Shown here in pieces: positions 54,401-62,017 of a stretch of 64,000 bases of DNA. The translations under genes were made by a program, and so were the position numbers. How positions within the stretch are numbered: position 1 is the stretch's first letter; every line of letters begins with the position of its first letter. The notes under the pieces are model-generated. The model made no database searches. It was not told the origin of the DNA and saw only the letters and a list, made by a program, of their open reading frames with translations. Source of the stretch: Crossaster papposus (lineage: Eukaryota; Echinodermata; Asteroidea; Velatida; Solasteridae); NCBI GenBank assembly GCA_037893245.1, contig JBAIAA010000028.1, positions 744,001 through 808,000 of the forward strand, given 5' to 3'.

Positions 54401-55709
54401 TAGATGCCAACACTTAGTTTATTAGCACCGTTATTTACATGTGTTTGCCAACATTCTGTCGCCTAGGGCATTTTCTCTCTCTGCATTTAGGGTGTGATAT
54501 TACGTCAAACGCTACCCGCCATAAAAGCCAAGGTGTTTATATACCTCATTCGCGTGAAGCTAAACCCAGAGCCAGGAACATTGTACGCAGTGATATACAA
54601 ATATTTGCAAGCCCAGCTGAAAAGCACTATTTCAAGAATTTCAAATGAGACTAGGAACAAAAGTTGGAAAATTTGAAGTTTGCAGTAAGAAATTAGCTGC
54701 GATACATGCAATTTACTTGAATCGTCACTCTTAAAGTCCCATTGTGGAATTCTGCTAGTTTACACACTGTGCATGCATTCCTATCCCTATGTGGAGTGCC
54801 ATGGCCTCGTGGTCTGGAGAATTGAATTTGTAACTTGCAGGCTGTGGGTTCGAGTCCGGCCTAAAACTATGGTGCATATGCTCTTGGGCAAGGCACTTTG
54901 TCACTCATTGCTTCTCTCCACCCATGAGTAAATGGGTACCTTTGGGGGCAGAGATGGTTAATATTGTGATTGATTTTGCTGCCTTGCGCCAAAATGGCTG
55001 CATCAAGCTGTATACTCCCAGGGAGCTGAGATGGTATTTGGAATGTTTCGTTGGCCCAATAATTAAGGATAATAATAATGTAAAGCGCTTTGATCTTGTT
55101 AAAGGCGCTATATAAAAAGCCGTTATTATTATGTATCCATGTGTAAGAAATACTGCACAAAATGCCATTACAAACTTTGTGGCAACATAGGATCCTGAGC
55201 TGACCATGAGCAGCCAATCAGCTGCCAGGTTGGCAAACTTCCTAATGAATATGAAATTACCAGATGGTAGTACCATGTAGGCTTGTGTGTGTGGTACTTC
55301 GTAAAAGGACATTGCACCAAGAAAACACCTGTTTCTTAATTTAGCCTTACCAACAATTCAATCATGTGTGCATGAGTAAGGGCTTCTCTTGTACAAATGG
55401 CATTATAAATTGGGTGTAAAATTGATGATTCTGCACAGCATCGGCTCTTGGGTAGAAAGCTTGTTCATGTCATCCTTCAGCTCGGTCCATTACCATTGGT
55501 CAATACCAACCCGGTCCGTTATCACGCAGTAATGACCGGGTTCTCACCCTGTTATGCCCTGTTGGGCCATAGCCTGCGCAAATTCCTGGACTATTTCTGG
55601 TTTAGCATTGTCACAAATCCTGTATTTTCCCCACATACTTTATCCACTTGTTAAATTACTTCTCCAATTCTTTCTTATTCTTTTAGATTCAAGTAGCTTA
55701 CCTCAATGA
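33184..55709 (+). CDS. multi-exon gene of unknown function, copy 2, probably disabled
   Basis: Exons by splice borders, phase and paralogy: 33184-33454, 36313-36617, 39648-39743, 40048-40128, 42131-42442, 48372-48510, 50465-50587, 53761-53899 and 55687-55709. Exons 1-5 join in frame: an N-terminal zinc finger (C8-x2-C11, C59-x2-C62), a Pro-rich repeat region (PPLPE), linker exons and the helical core. The 11-nt microexon present in copy 1 is deleted here. Splicing exon 5 directly to 48372 adds a wrong frame, [15 protein letters not shown] and so on, with a stop at the end of that exon, giving roughly 390 residues. Downstream exons remain similar to copy 1, so the loss is recent or the copy is still spliced in another way. 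Function unknown. The finger resembles ZAD/THAP-like treble clefs, suggesting nucleic-acid or protein binding (inference). Confidence 0.6.
33460..34590. other. intron 1 of copy 2, left part
   Basis: Poly(G) runs at 33498-33522 and about 33921-33945. A 22-nt stretch GTCGTGGCCGAGTGGTTAAC (34154-34173) looks like the 5' half of a tRNA-type A-box region but has no matching 3' half. No gene recognised. Confidence 0.5.
34593..35331. mobile_element. PIF/Harbinger-type non-autonomous element
   Basis: Ends GGGGCCGTTCACAATTATCA and complement, with about 45 bp of inverted repeat including TTGATAATTGTGAACGGCCC. TAA flanks both ends (34590-34592, 35332-35334), the usual TWA-type duplication. The interior holds a long minus-strand open frame with MADNKCASASRAVELANLL, which might be a captured fragment. 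No transposase is recognised. Confidence 0.75.
35335..36312. other. intron 1 of copy 2, right part
   Basis: No gene, RNA or repeat recognised. Ends in the acceptor TCCCTACAAAG before exon 2. Confidence 0.5.
36313..36617 (+). CDS. copy 2 exon 2: Pro-rich repeat region
   Basis: A 305-nt exon, entry phase 1 and exit phase 0, bordered by ACAAAG and GTACTG. It encodes YIGKLWSETHRKRGLS and onward, then a 15-bp tandem repeat (CCTCCATTGCCTGAG) giving PPLPE repeats, and ends STPTHKHGHQ. The related STPTQKQ motif in exon 3 suggests internal exon duplication. Confidence 0.75.
36714..38960. mobile_element. hAT-type element, 2247 bp, no transposase recognised
   Basis: Perfect 8-bp duplication GCTACAAA (36706-36713, 38961-38968). 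Ends TAGCGCTGGACGATATC and GATATCGTCCAGGCCTA are complementary, and about 100 bp inside each end is rich in CGATAT motifs. Length and 8-bp duplication are typical of hAT. Internal frames are short and not recognised, so it is probably non-autonomous. Confidence 0.8.
38970..39645. other. intron 2 of copy 2
   Basis: Downstream of the hAT element. No coding or repeat feature recognised. Ends in the acceptor TATTTCAG. Confidence 0.5.
39648..39743 (+). CDS. copy 2 exon 3
   Basis: A 96-nt exon, phase 0 at both ends, bordered by TATTTCAG and GTATTA. It encodes LRKKLPPPPQPEVMSATSS and ends TPTQKQKTPGGCQ. The SATSSTPT segment echoes the end of exon 2. Confidence 0.65.
39893..39975 (-). mobile_element. 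tRNA-like SINE head, candidate
   Basis: Minus-strand reading CTCGCCAATAGCCAAGCTCA ... GTGGTTCGAATCCGGCTATC resembles a tRNA-derived head with a good B box (GGTTCGAATCC) and a weak A box. No SINE tail recognised. Confidence 0.35.
40048..40128 (+). CDS. copy 2 exon 4
   Basis: An 81-nt exon, phase 0, paralogue of 2666-2746. It encodes [19 protein letters not shown] and ends SSRGKNK. Splice borders TTTCAG / GTAAAC are identical to copy 1. Confidence 0.7.
40310..41440 (-). mobile_element. Penelope-like remnant, copy 2 paralogue
   Basis: Collinear with 2925-4140: GIY-YIG-side coding piece about 40730-41175 on the minus strand ([20 protein letters not shown]) between partial inverted repeats. About 200 bp of unrelated AT-rich sequence interrupts the left repeat (40436-40640), and much of the repeat is lost compared with copy 1. 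Confidence 0.65.
41440..42130. other. intron of copy 2
   Basis: The first 250 bp has CTCTGAAGAAGATTTTGTTA and GATCGAAATATTAGGCC, the look of a Penelope-type terminal repeat. In copy 1 only its end survives next to a TTAA MITE. No host exon seen. Confidence 0.5.
42131..42442 (+). CDS. copy 2 exon 5: conserved helical core (104 aa)
   Basis: A 312-nt exon with borders CTTCTAG / GTGTGAG. It encodes GFKSQVISCLKANRYASAV onward and ends NKVQ. Same length and phase as 5102-5413. Substitutions are mostly conservative, which suggests it was under selection until recently. Confidence 0.8.
42443..43103. other. intron of copy 2, with microexon deletion
   Basis: Collinear with copy 1 intron, but jumps from ACTATACCTAATGG (42897-42910) to AGAGCTACCAGTGGC (42918), leaving out about 430 bp that hold the microexon in copy 1. 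A poly(C) run lies at about 43025-43046. Confidence 0.7.
44285..45748 (-). mobile_element. Tc1/mariner element, full length with damaged transposase
   Basis: TA at 44283-44284 and 45749-45750. Ends CTAAAAAGCAAAAGAAACTTA and, complemented, CTGAAACGCAAAAGAAACTTA. About 1.46 kb, the normal size. It interrupts the Penelope-like element and is therefore the youngest layer of this nest. The same family is present as a half copy at 20389-21165. Confidence 0.85.
44464..45480 (-). pseudogene. Tc1 transposase, DD34E type, frameshifted
   Basis: Minus strand. The helix-turn-helix side lies near 45480-45250 (CSHQTISALV-like, GRPRSGRPRV), the middle at 45110-44935 (LTAVYHRNRQRW, FSDESRF with the first catalytic Asp), and the C-terminal half at 44940-44464 (GGPSVMVWAAIS, QHDNACPH with the second Asp, SPDLNPIEHPWDELG with the Glu 35 residues later, hence DD34E). 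The middle and C-terminal parts are in different frames near 44935, and the N-terminal part has further breaks, so no full product can be made. Confidence 0.8.
47060..47270. mobile_element. TTAA MITE family copy
   Basis: Core GAGCAAGGCCGGAAATGTCT and the right end CCCGGCGCGAACTGG followed by TGAA rather than TTAA. The left end is eroded. Confidence 0.55.
47350..47828. other. intron of copy 2
   Basis: No counterpart in copy 1 and no coding potential recognised. Includes a short inverted pair ACCTTGTGTG ... CACACAAGGT around 47570-47605. Confidence 0.4.
47830..47965. repeat. degenerate minisatellite, counterpart of 8357-9075
   Basis: A few imperfect units with GGTGGAGTCGG and GGAATAGGGT. This is the unexpanded state of the array in copy 1. 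Confidence 0.8.
48372..48510 (+). CDS. copy 2 exon 6: hydrophobic segment
   Basis: A 139-nt paralogue of 9491-9629. The conserved frame is [18 protein letters not shown] and ends NSGCSFQ. Without the microexon this frame is not reached from exon 5. Confidence 0.7.
48545..48830. mobile_element. solo LTR fossil, 286 bp
   Basis: Bounded by TG...CA (TGCAACATCTGTGCC to GTCTACGTTACA) and flanked by ATAC on both sides. It contains AATAAA in plus orientation. Copy 1 shows the uninterrupted site (about 9660-9670). A Gypsy-type origin is likely but not shown. Confidence 0.75.
49263..50066. mobile_element. MITE with GTTCACAC-type ends, 804 bp
   Basis: TAA flanks both ends (49260-49262, 50067-50069). 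Left CTTTGGCCATGTTCACAC and right complement CTGGGTGCGTTCACAC, followed by several inverted AAAACGGTTTTAG-like motifs. TAA and the end type suggest PIF/Harbinger. Copy 1 has the empty site near 10082. One short frame inside is not convincing. Confidence 0.6.
50465..50587 (+). CDS. copy 2 exon 7
   Basis: A 123-nt exon, phase 0, paralogue of 10500-10622. It encodes AIIAYSKTGLCPRPE through [12 protein letters not shown]. Splice borders conserved. Confidence 0.75.
51654..52650. repeat. 494-bp tandem duplication
   Basis: The unit beginning TCTGATGGTACAACAAGACC occurs at 51654 and 52148, nearly identical over its length, including the following array. Very low divergence points to a recent duplication. 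Each unit ends with a sequence similar to the element's right subterminal region. Confidence 0.9.
51980..52145. repeat. 12-bp minisatellite, array 1
   Basis: About 14 copies of GCCATTTTGGCC. Frames are open by composition (GRHF and MAAK repeats) and are not genes. Confidence 0.95.
52475..52665. repeat. 12-bp minisatellite, array 2
   Basis: About seven copies of GCCATTTTGGCC followed by about nine of GCCATTTTGGAC. The GAC variant spread only in this array, so the two arrays changed after the 494-bp duplication. Confidence 0.95.
53080..53215 (-). mobile_element. Penelope-like RT fragment
   Basis: Collinear with about 11955-12095 in copy 1. The minus strand reads as the PKIHxKD-LLRPI region of a Penelope-type RT. 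Only about 45 codons remain. Confidence 0.5.
53220..53758. other. intron of copy 2
   Basis: Very similar to 12095-12650. Ends in the acceptor TTTAAACAG. No feature other than the dispersed GGCTCGGGTCATCATCAGCG motif. Confidence 0.5.
53761..53899 (+). CDS. copy 2 exon 8: Asp/Ser acidic tail
   Basis: A 139-nt exon encoding [20 protein letters not shown] onward and ending DNDSSK. Same borders and phase as 12653-12827 but 12 codons shorter. Confidence 0.7.
54053..54276. mobile_element. TTAA-flanked MITE, complete copy
   Basis: TTAA at 54049-54052 and 54277-54280. Begins CCAGTTCGCGCCGGGATTAT and carries the family core in inverse orientation. A second partial copy begins at once (CCAGCTCGCGCCGGG, 54281-54340), so two members lie head to tail. 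Confidence 0.7.
54345..54785. other. intron of copy 2
   Basis: Collinear with 13040-13370 and 14725-14825 of copy 1, lacking the 15-bp minisatellite. No gene recognised. Confidence 0.5.
54787..55133 (+). mobile_element. tRNA-headed SINE, copy 2 paralogue
   Basis: Same SINE as 14826-15180 with substitutions and a slightly shorter head. B box GGTTCGAGTCCGG. Tail AAAGCGCTTTGATC...GCGCTATATAAAA, TTATTATTAT. Confidence 0.75.
55140..55684. other. intron of copy 2
   Basis: The start (to 55275) and end (from 55525) match copy 1; the middle is unique. No feature recognised. Confidence 0.5.
55687..55709 (+). CDS. copy 2 terminal exon
   Basis: After TTTTAG, joined to the G of exon 8, reads DSSSLPQ then TGA at 55707. 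Copy 1 differs by one base that gives an immediate stop. Confidence 0.45.
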
Positions 55710-55759
55710 AGCTTTGAAGCTTATTAGACCACTTGGCCAAGTGAAAATCAGAGAAAGAC

Positions 55760-56915
55760 GCCGGTAAAGAGAAAAATACCAGAGCTAAATGTCATCAGTA
55801 GGGCATTGAAGAACTCCAAGTAAAGATACTCTGAGAGGGAAATAGAGACGAGTCGCTTACGAATGCAGAGGTGTACACACAAAGAGGATGAAAGACACTG
55901 GAGATTGAAAGGGTCGTCTACTGAACCAGCAAAGACAACCACATTGGTTAATTGTAGAAGCACACCTGCAGCCGATTTCACGAAACCTTGCGCAATTGTG
56001 TAAGCCTCTTGTGCAATTGTGAAAGTCGGACAAAACTACTTTCAAAATGGCAGGCGGAGGTGATTCAAAAACAATTTTGTGAAATAACACCAATATATGT
56101 AAACAGTTGTCGTAAACGCTGTTTGAAACATTGGGCAGCTACGCAAAGTTTTGTGAAATGGTTCGTAAGGAAATGGCACAGCTACGCATATTTTTTGTTG
56201 CGTGAGCCTTTACACCACTTTTTATAAAACGCGCAAGCTACACTTTTTGTGAAATTGGCTGCAGATGTATTCAAGTCTATCTCAAGTCCTCCAGTCCCAT
56301 CTCAAATCACAGGTTTTTCAAATGAGCATTCCTTTGTCTTTGTTTATCCAGTTGCTTAAAGGGAAAGTATACGTTTTGCAACTATCGTATATAAAAAGTA
56401 ACCAACTCGGAAGCTTGCGTTATGTTAAAATATTAATCACTCTAAACTCCCTGTGAATTTTTTTTTAAAACATCCTTGTCTGTTTTTCCCTAAAGTACAA
56501 GAGCATGTGTATTTTGGAGTAAAGTGAACATTAAGACTGACATTTGATTACAAACTAGAGGTGCCAATTTTTTGCAAATGTCTCCTTCACAATGTGTATC
56601 TCGTGAAATATGAAGGGTTATAAAGTTGACGAACTTTTTAAAGTGGGCCAAGTAACATGCAAAAATGCCTGGGTATGCAACCCATGATATCAAGGAGAAC
56701 ACAATCTATGCACACCAGTTATATTTTAATGACACAAATATGCTTTGGTTTTGTTCCCAAATAATCCTTATTTTATTTTAAAACAGAGTAACAACGTTTT
56801 ACCGTTTGCACAAGAATTAAAAATACAAAAGTATTTTAACTTAGTTCTTCCAAATAAAAAGTAAAACAGTTGAGATTGCTAATTTGTTTTTGCGGAATGT
56901 ACCTTTTTCTGATAG
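55760..56915. other. 3' flank of copy 2
   Basis: Collinear with 15911-17735, without the minus-strand SINE. An extra 80-bp stretch (56411-56490) is repeated at 57271-57296 plus 61168-61222, where it is split by the TTAA element. Confidence 0.5.
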
Positions 56916-56917
56916 AC

Positions 56918-57055
56918 CTGAGACCTATTGACGTCGGCTTTGTTTACATATGCGCTTTCCTATGGGAGTAAAGTTGGGATGCCAGACCAAGTAGGGACAT
57001 ACTATCACATAGGAAAATAAAGCGTGATGTCATTAGGTCCTATAGTCTATGGATT
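56918..57055. mobile_element. palindromic MITE, copy 2 paralogue
   Basis: Same as 17738-17872: inverted GACCTATTGACGTCGGCTTTG and AAAGCGTGATGTCATTAGGTC. Confidence 0.6.
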
Positions 57056-58084
57056 TATCCAAATCTTGTCAATGACCAATTACACGTGAAATAAAGGACG
57101 GAGATTTGAAAAATGTTATGAAATGTTGGTGAATACTTTATCTATTGCGAAAATTGTCTTGGTAGTCAGGTGGCCTTTTACCCAATTTTTGACAAGATTG
57201 TGACTGACTGGTCCAATGCACTGAACTTGGCAAATAAATCCATATAGTCATATAGAAAATATTGTGAAGGGAGCTTGCGTTATGTTAAAATATTAAGACT
57301 GAGTTGCTCTAAAAATCAAAGAAGTGGTGGCAGATTTTTTTTATGGATTTTGTTTATTCTTTGCACATGTGAAGGCCTTCATCCAAAGTGTAAAAAGAAA
57401 GCGTATTTATTGCATCCACACTTTGGTTTCCATGGCAACAGGTGAAAATAGAAAGTTACCATATTTCACCTAATTTAGCTCTTTTCATAAGTAAAAATGA
57501 CCGAAGGTTGTGAGCTTCACTGTATAAAGACCAAACAGTTTACCTACCTCTCAGCTCAACATGGTAAAGATACATCCTTAATCTTTCCAAAAATGCACTT
57601 GATACAAGTACAGTTAATTGTGAATGGAAGATTCCATTATTTCATATAGGGGTGTTTTGAGAAAAAGTCAATTTGGGAAATAGAGGTGGTTGCTGAAAAT
57701 GTCAGAAGTCTGAAAGTGGCATATTTAGGAATGTTTTGCTTCCAAGATTGAAAGATAAGATGCTGGTCTGTAAGAATAAAGAAACAACAGTTTTGGTATT
57801 TTTTGTACAGGGGAGCAGTGCTGCCAGAAACTTCATGCTTTTTGGTGGTTTTAATGTATATTTTTAGATCTTATATATGGAAAATAATGCTGGTTGATGA
57901 CTTTCTACATGCTGAACAATGATGCTAATTGACAAAATATCAGGACAAAATATAATAAAGCAACTTACAAGTATAAAAACATAACTCTAAATTGTATAAA
58001 CATGCATCACAAGCCAGTGTTGCCAGAAAAGTAGCATTAAAAGACCGAAACTCGTAAAAACAACTCAATTTACATAGTTGTGTG

Positions 58085-58222
58085 ACAAAGTTGGCAGTGA
58101 CATTGTATAGTGACACAATTGGCAATGACGCAGTTGGTAATAACAAAGTTGGCGACGACATAGTTGGCGATGACATAATTGGCGGTTACATAATTGGCAA
58201 TGACATAATTGGCAGCAACAAA
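58085..58222. repeat. 12-15-bp tandem repeat
   Basis: Imperfect units of ATAATTGGCAATGAC with variants (GTTGGCGACGACATA). Divergence is high, so this is an old array. Confidence 0.75.
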
Positions 58223-58901
58223 TGTAGAACAAGTCTTTCAAAAAGGCATTAGCCATACATTTACAATGACCTTCAAATTCAATAGAGCGTCTGTTAATAT
58301 GCAGTTTATACACTAGATTTTGCATAACAAGTATACATTGCATGATAACATTTGGACATGCTGGAAAAGCATCTCAATTGAAGACTCGCAGGAAGATGCA
58401 ACAATGCCAAAACATATTTGAAATTTCATTCACAGATAAAGTGTTTAAAATAGAATGGCCTCATTTCCCCCATAAAACAGCTCAAAACACTATATGTAAA
58501 GTTTACCCCCATGTTGTGGACATCTGTAACTTGCCTTGGCACAGAGTAGAGTATGCACAAAGTCTATACATAAAGATACTTCCATATCCGAAATAGTACA
58601 TAGAGATAATTTCCATGTCAGTATCTCAGATAGTTATATGATTTGAACAGTGGATCATTTTGATTTCAGAGTATCGTCTCTGTATATAAGATCACACAGC
58701 AGACTTCTATAAAGTTGAAGGTAATAAACCTTAGTTACACTTTTTTTAGCATTCTCAAACATTAAAAAAGAATTATGAATATTTTGAGATAAAATACAAC
58801 TGTTCTAATATGTTGCCTGTTCATAGCAGTTGAACTTGATCTACATGTAAAGTAGTAAAGCTACAGGATTATCTGCTGGTACCACTTCCAAGTTCTTGTA
58901 G

Positions 58902-59645
58902 TACATTGGGCCGTATGCATATAACCTAGCATTTGCTTTTACTACAAATTTTCAAGCATTTACTGGAATCTGTATGAATAAAAATGAAGCAAAAGGTTTT
59001 ACTGGAAACTATTTGCTAAAGACTAAAATTATTTACTGTTCAATTTCCAGCATTTGCTAGAATATTAGTATTTGCTCCATTTGGTATGAATAAAAATGAG
59101 TAAATGCTTCAGATTTGCAGTATTAACTCGTAATTGTTCAAGGTTGGGTCGGGGCTACCTTGAAAAAAGAGAAGCAAATACTAATATGAAAAATATGAGC
59201 TTTTGTATATGGTTAGGCAGGAAAAGGTATGAACATGGAAGATGGATTGTCTAGGATTAAAATACAAGCAGTTGTACTGATTTTGGGGAAGGGAATGAGA
59301 CGTAGATGGCCGATAATTTCTTGCAATATTGCTGAGACAGAAAAGGGCATCGTGGCTGCAAAGCAGCAACTTGAGGTTCGGATTTCATTCTGTGTGGGTG
59401 TGTATCGTATACACAAGACAGACTCTATTGTTATAAACCATTCGGCTGTGAAATCAATTGGAAGTAAAAAGCATTTAGGGCCTACTGCTATTTCAGCCAG
59501 TAAATGCTAAACAGTAAAACTTTATTTTATTCATACGAATTAAAGCATTTGCTTTTCCTTAATGCTTTTACTTCGAAGTAAATGTTTTTACTTTTTGCTT
59601 GTACTTCATAGCATTTGCAAATGTTTATTCATACGACCCAATGTA
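58902..59645. mobile_element. MITE with ATTGGGCCGTATG ends
   Basis: TACATTGGGCCGTATGCATA and the complement of its end TACATTGGGTCGTATGAATA. The interior repeats AGCATTTGCTTTTACT and its complement on both sides. GTAC at both borders could be a target duplication or part of the repeat. Nested in the TTAA element. Confidence 0.65.
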
Positions 59646-59782
59646 CATGTAGTAGCAAGTATTTACCAGTCTGCATGTGTTGAGGACAGTGAGGAGTGAT
59701 CACTATAGCCCAAGGTGCAAGCATGTATAGTGGGAATCTAATATAAACAGATGTCTGGGCCAGGGGATATAATGTCATATGA

Positions 59783-59954
59783 AGCACGATATGTGGCAGA
59801 GAAAACCCCCCCTCTTTTGTGTTGACTATTGTGTTCCCGGAATCTCAGGAATTCCTTTTAGGTTTCAAGGGGGGATGGGTTAGGTTACAATAGTGTTGAG
59901 TGTGTATAAGATATAGGGATAAGAGGGGGGTACCCCTCTGCCACATATCGTGCT
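59783..59954. mobile_element. 172-bp MITE with perfect 19-bp ends
   Basis: AGCACGATATGTGGCAGAG and CTCTGCCACATATCGTGCT are perfect complements. The interior is related to 19262-19445 and 61395-61560. Flanks GATATAATGT and TATATAATGT may be a target-site trace. Confidence 0.65.
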
Positions 59955-59959
59955 GGGTA

Positions 59960-61160
59960 TATATAATGTAAACATAAACTCTCTGAGTCAGTGGTCAGCT
60001 TTTTTGAGCAGATGATCAATTCATTGAGCAATTGTATTTAGTTCAAAAAACATAAACTACTACATTTTAACTCCTCTATATTTTAACTCCTCTATAGGTG
60101 CCGTGTGTAAGGAATGCTAAACAATGAAAACAATAAGATATGACAATAATTTTGTAAAAAAATGCCAAATGAAAAAATAAATTTTCAAAAATATGTTGGT
60201 TTTATTCCTGAAATTTTAATGTTTCACTATACATGCTTGATATAATGCCAACTTGTTGATGAAATATAGATGGGTAACAGGCAACAGTGTTGCAACTTTG
60301 TTTTATTTTGTATCCATTTATACTGTTATATTTTAAATACTGTAGTCCAGGTCCAAAAGAAAATGTTTGATATCAAAAGTCACTTACCAATTCCATGTAC
60401 CGGTATCTTAACTATTACATAAAATCACATAAAATCATGTCTCTGGCAACACTGACTGCCTTTAATGCCATTTAAGTATTTGTTCTCTTTATATCAACAT
60501 TCATTTTATGTATTCTATTATAATTATGACCAAATTGTTATATAATTTGGCAATTAGGACTTTCTTTAATGTATACTATTTGGCCATTTGTTTCGTTTGT
60601 TTCCAGCCAAAGTGCTAACTTTCCGGCAACACAGTTTTCGCGTACTTGAAATACCAAAACATTTTATTCCATGTTTATGTAGGTTGGTATCTTATCTACC
60701 AGTTATGAAAGTGGCATTGTCCACAAAGTGCTACTTTCGGCTTTATGGCCCAATTCAATACCCCATTTTTCGCTGTGAGAAAATATGATGACAACACCCC
60801 TATTTGAAATAATGGTTTGATCCAAAGTGGAACACACACATTACATTTTTAAATCATTTTCTGAAAGAGTAAACATGGTTGTGCAATATGTGTAAAAGAC
60901 AAACTTCTACTCTTTCCCCTTTAGATGTACCAGTGCTTCCAATTTACCTATATTTCATTACTTAAATAGTGTAAAAAATTGAAAAATTTGTTGGAAATCT
61001 TATTTTGGCCGTTACCATGGCAACAAACATCCAATATCATTTTTTTTTCTATTTTTGTATTTCGTGTACCCATACCTACTCATACATGGAGTATTGCCAA
61101 AATCCATTTTTTTAAGTCTGCCACCTTTTTAAAAATATCTTTGATTTTTACAGCAACCCA
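59960..61160. other. right part of the TTAA element
   Basis: AT-rich. Short frames only. Complementary in places to 57480-57860. No gene recognised. Confidence 0.4.
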
Positions 61161-61222
61161 GTCTTAATCACTCTAAACTCCCTGTGAATTTTTTTTTAAA
61201 ACATCCTTGTCTGTTTTTCCTG

Positions 61223-61353
61223 AAAATATTTTGGGAAAGGTGCCTAATTTGCATAAATCGTTAATACCTGACGTGAAATATTTTCATATAAATGTATTTT
61301 ACAGCTGATATTAATGATTTATGTAAATTAGGCACCTTTCCTAAAACATTTTC
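61223..61353. mobile_element. palindromic MITE, uninterrupted copy
   Basis: Paralogue of the MITE at 18096-19205 without the hAT-like insert. CTGAAAATATTTTGGGAAAG pairs with CTTTCCTAAAACATTTTCTG at the far end. Confidence 0.65.
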
Positions 61354-61394
61354 TGTAAGGTTATAAGAATCTATCTGCCAAGTTCGGTCATGAG

Positions 61395-61712
61395 AAGCAA
61401 GATATATTATGGAGAGAACCCCCACCCTCTCCCTTGTGGTGGTCATTGCACTTCTCAGGAATTCGTTTTGGGTTTTTAGGGGGGGGGGGGGGGGGGGTGC
61501 GGTTAGGTAACAATAGTCTAGAGTGTATAGGTATGGGGGACTAAGGGGACTTTGGACCAGTCAGTCACAATTCCCACCTATGACTAATTTAGGTTCTCTA
61601 CAATTCTTGAATAGACCGGTCTAGTAGGCCACACCCCTAAACGAATTGACCAATCACTGTGCATGATTTTAAGGTCCAACCAAAATTATTCACTTTAATA
61701 AATACAAAAATG
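61395..61712. repeat. dispersed repeat and end of copy 2 block
   Basis: Collinear with 19262-19640. Includes a poly(G) run at 61480-61497. Confidence 0.6.
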
Positions 61713-62017
61713 TACATGAGTGAGTGAGCGCCAACGTCTAGGCAGCTCCTATGATTGTGGCGGCTTTATGTATCGTTTTTTACTGGGTTTTGACTATTTT
61801 ATCAATTTGTTTTGAACTGTTTTGATTTTGAATACTCGTGGCGCTGCTCAGACAATTTTTCGTGTGATTTGCCAGAAAATAACCACGTTTTGGGTGTTGT
61901 TCTTCGTAATCTACGGAGTTGTTCTTCATACCACTGGACCATTGGAGCGTTCACCGAGAACTACTCAACCATTTACCGTGTGACTGCTGACTCATACGCC
62001 GACTGCACCGGGACGTC

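Larger units (their letters stand above)
57297..61163. mobile_element. TTAA-inserting DNA element, 3867 bp, Kolobok/piggyBac type, non-autonomous
   Basis: TTAA at 57293-57296 and 61164-61167. Ends GACTGAGTTGCTCTAAAAAT and, complemented, GACTGGGTTGCTGTAAAAAT. Diverged inverted similarity extends several hundred bases inward (CCATTATTTCA.ATAGGGGTG, TTTCCATGGCAAC versus GTTGCCATGG). The empty target is preserved at 56411-56470. No transposase frame is recognised; the interior holds two nested MITEs and a 12-bp repeat. Confidence 0.75.
40005..61712 (+). repeat. segmental duplication, copy 2
   Basis: Collinear partner of 2610-19640. Copy 2 is about 4.7 kb longer because of insertions at 43187-46936, 48545-48830, 49263-50066, 50652-52956, 54053-54276 and 57297-61163, and shorter at the microexon deletion. 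Both copies run in the same direction 37 kb apart, the arrangement expected from unequal crossing over. Confidence 0.85.

Noticed and set aside
58342-58596. 84-codon plus-strand frame inside the TTAA element
   Set aside because: No recognisable transposase motif and no conservation evidence; left unannotated.
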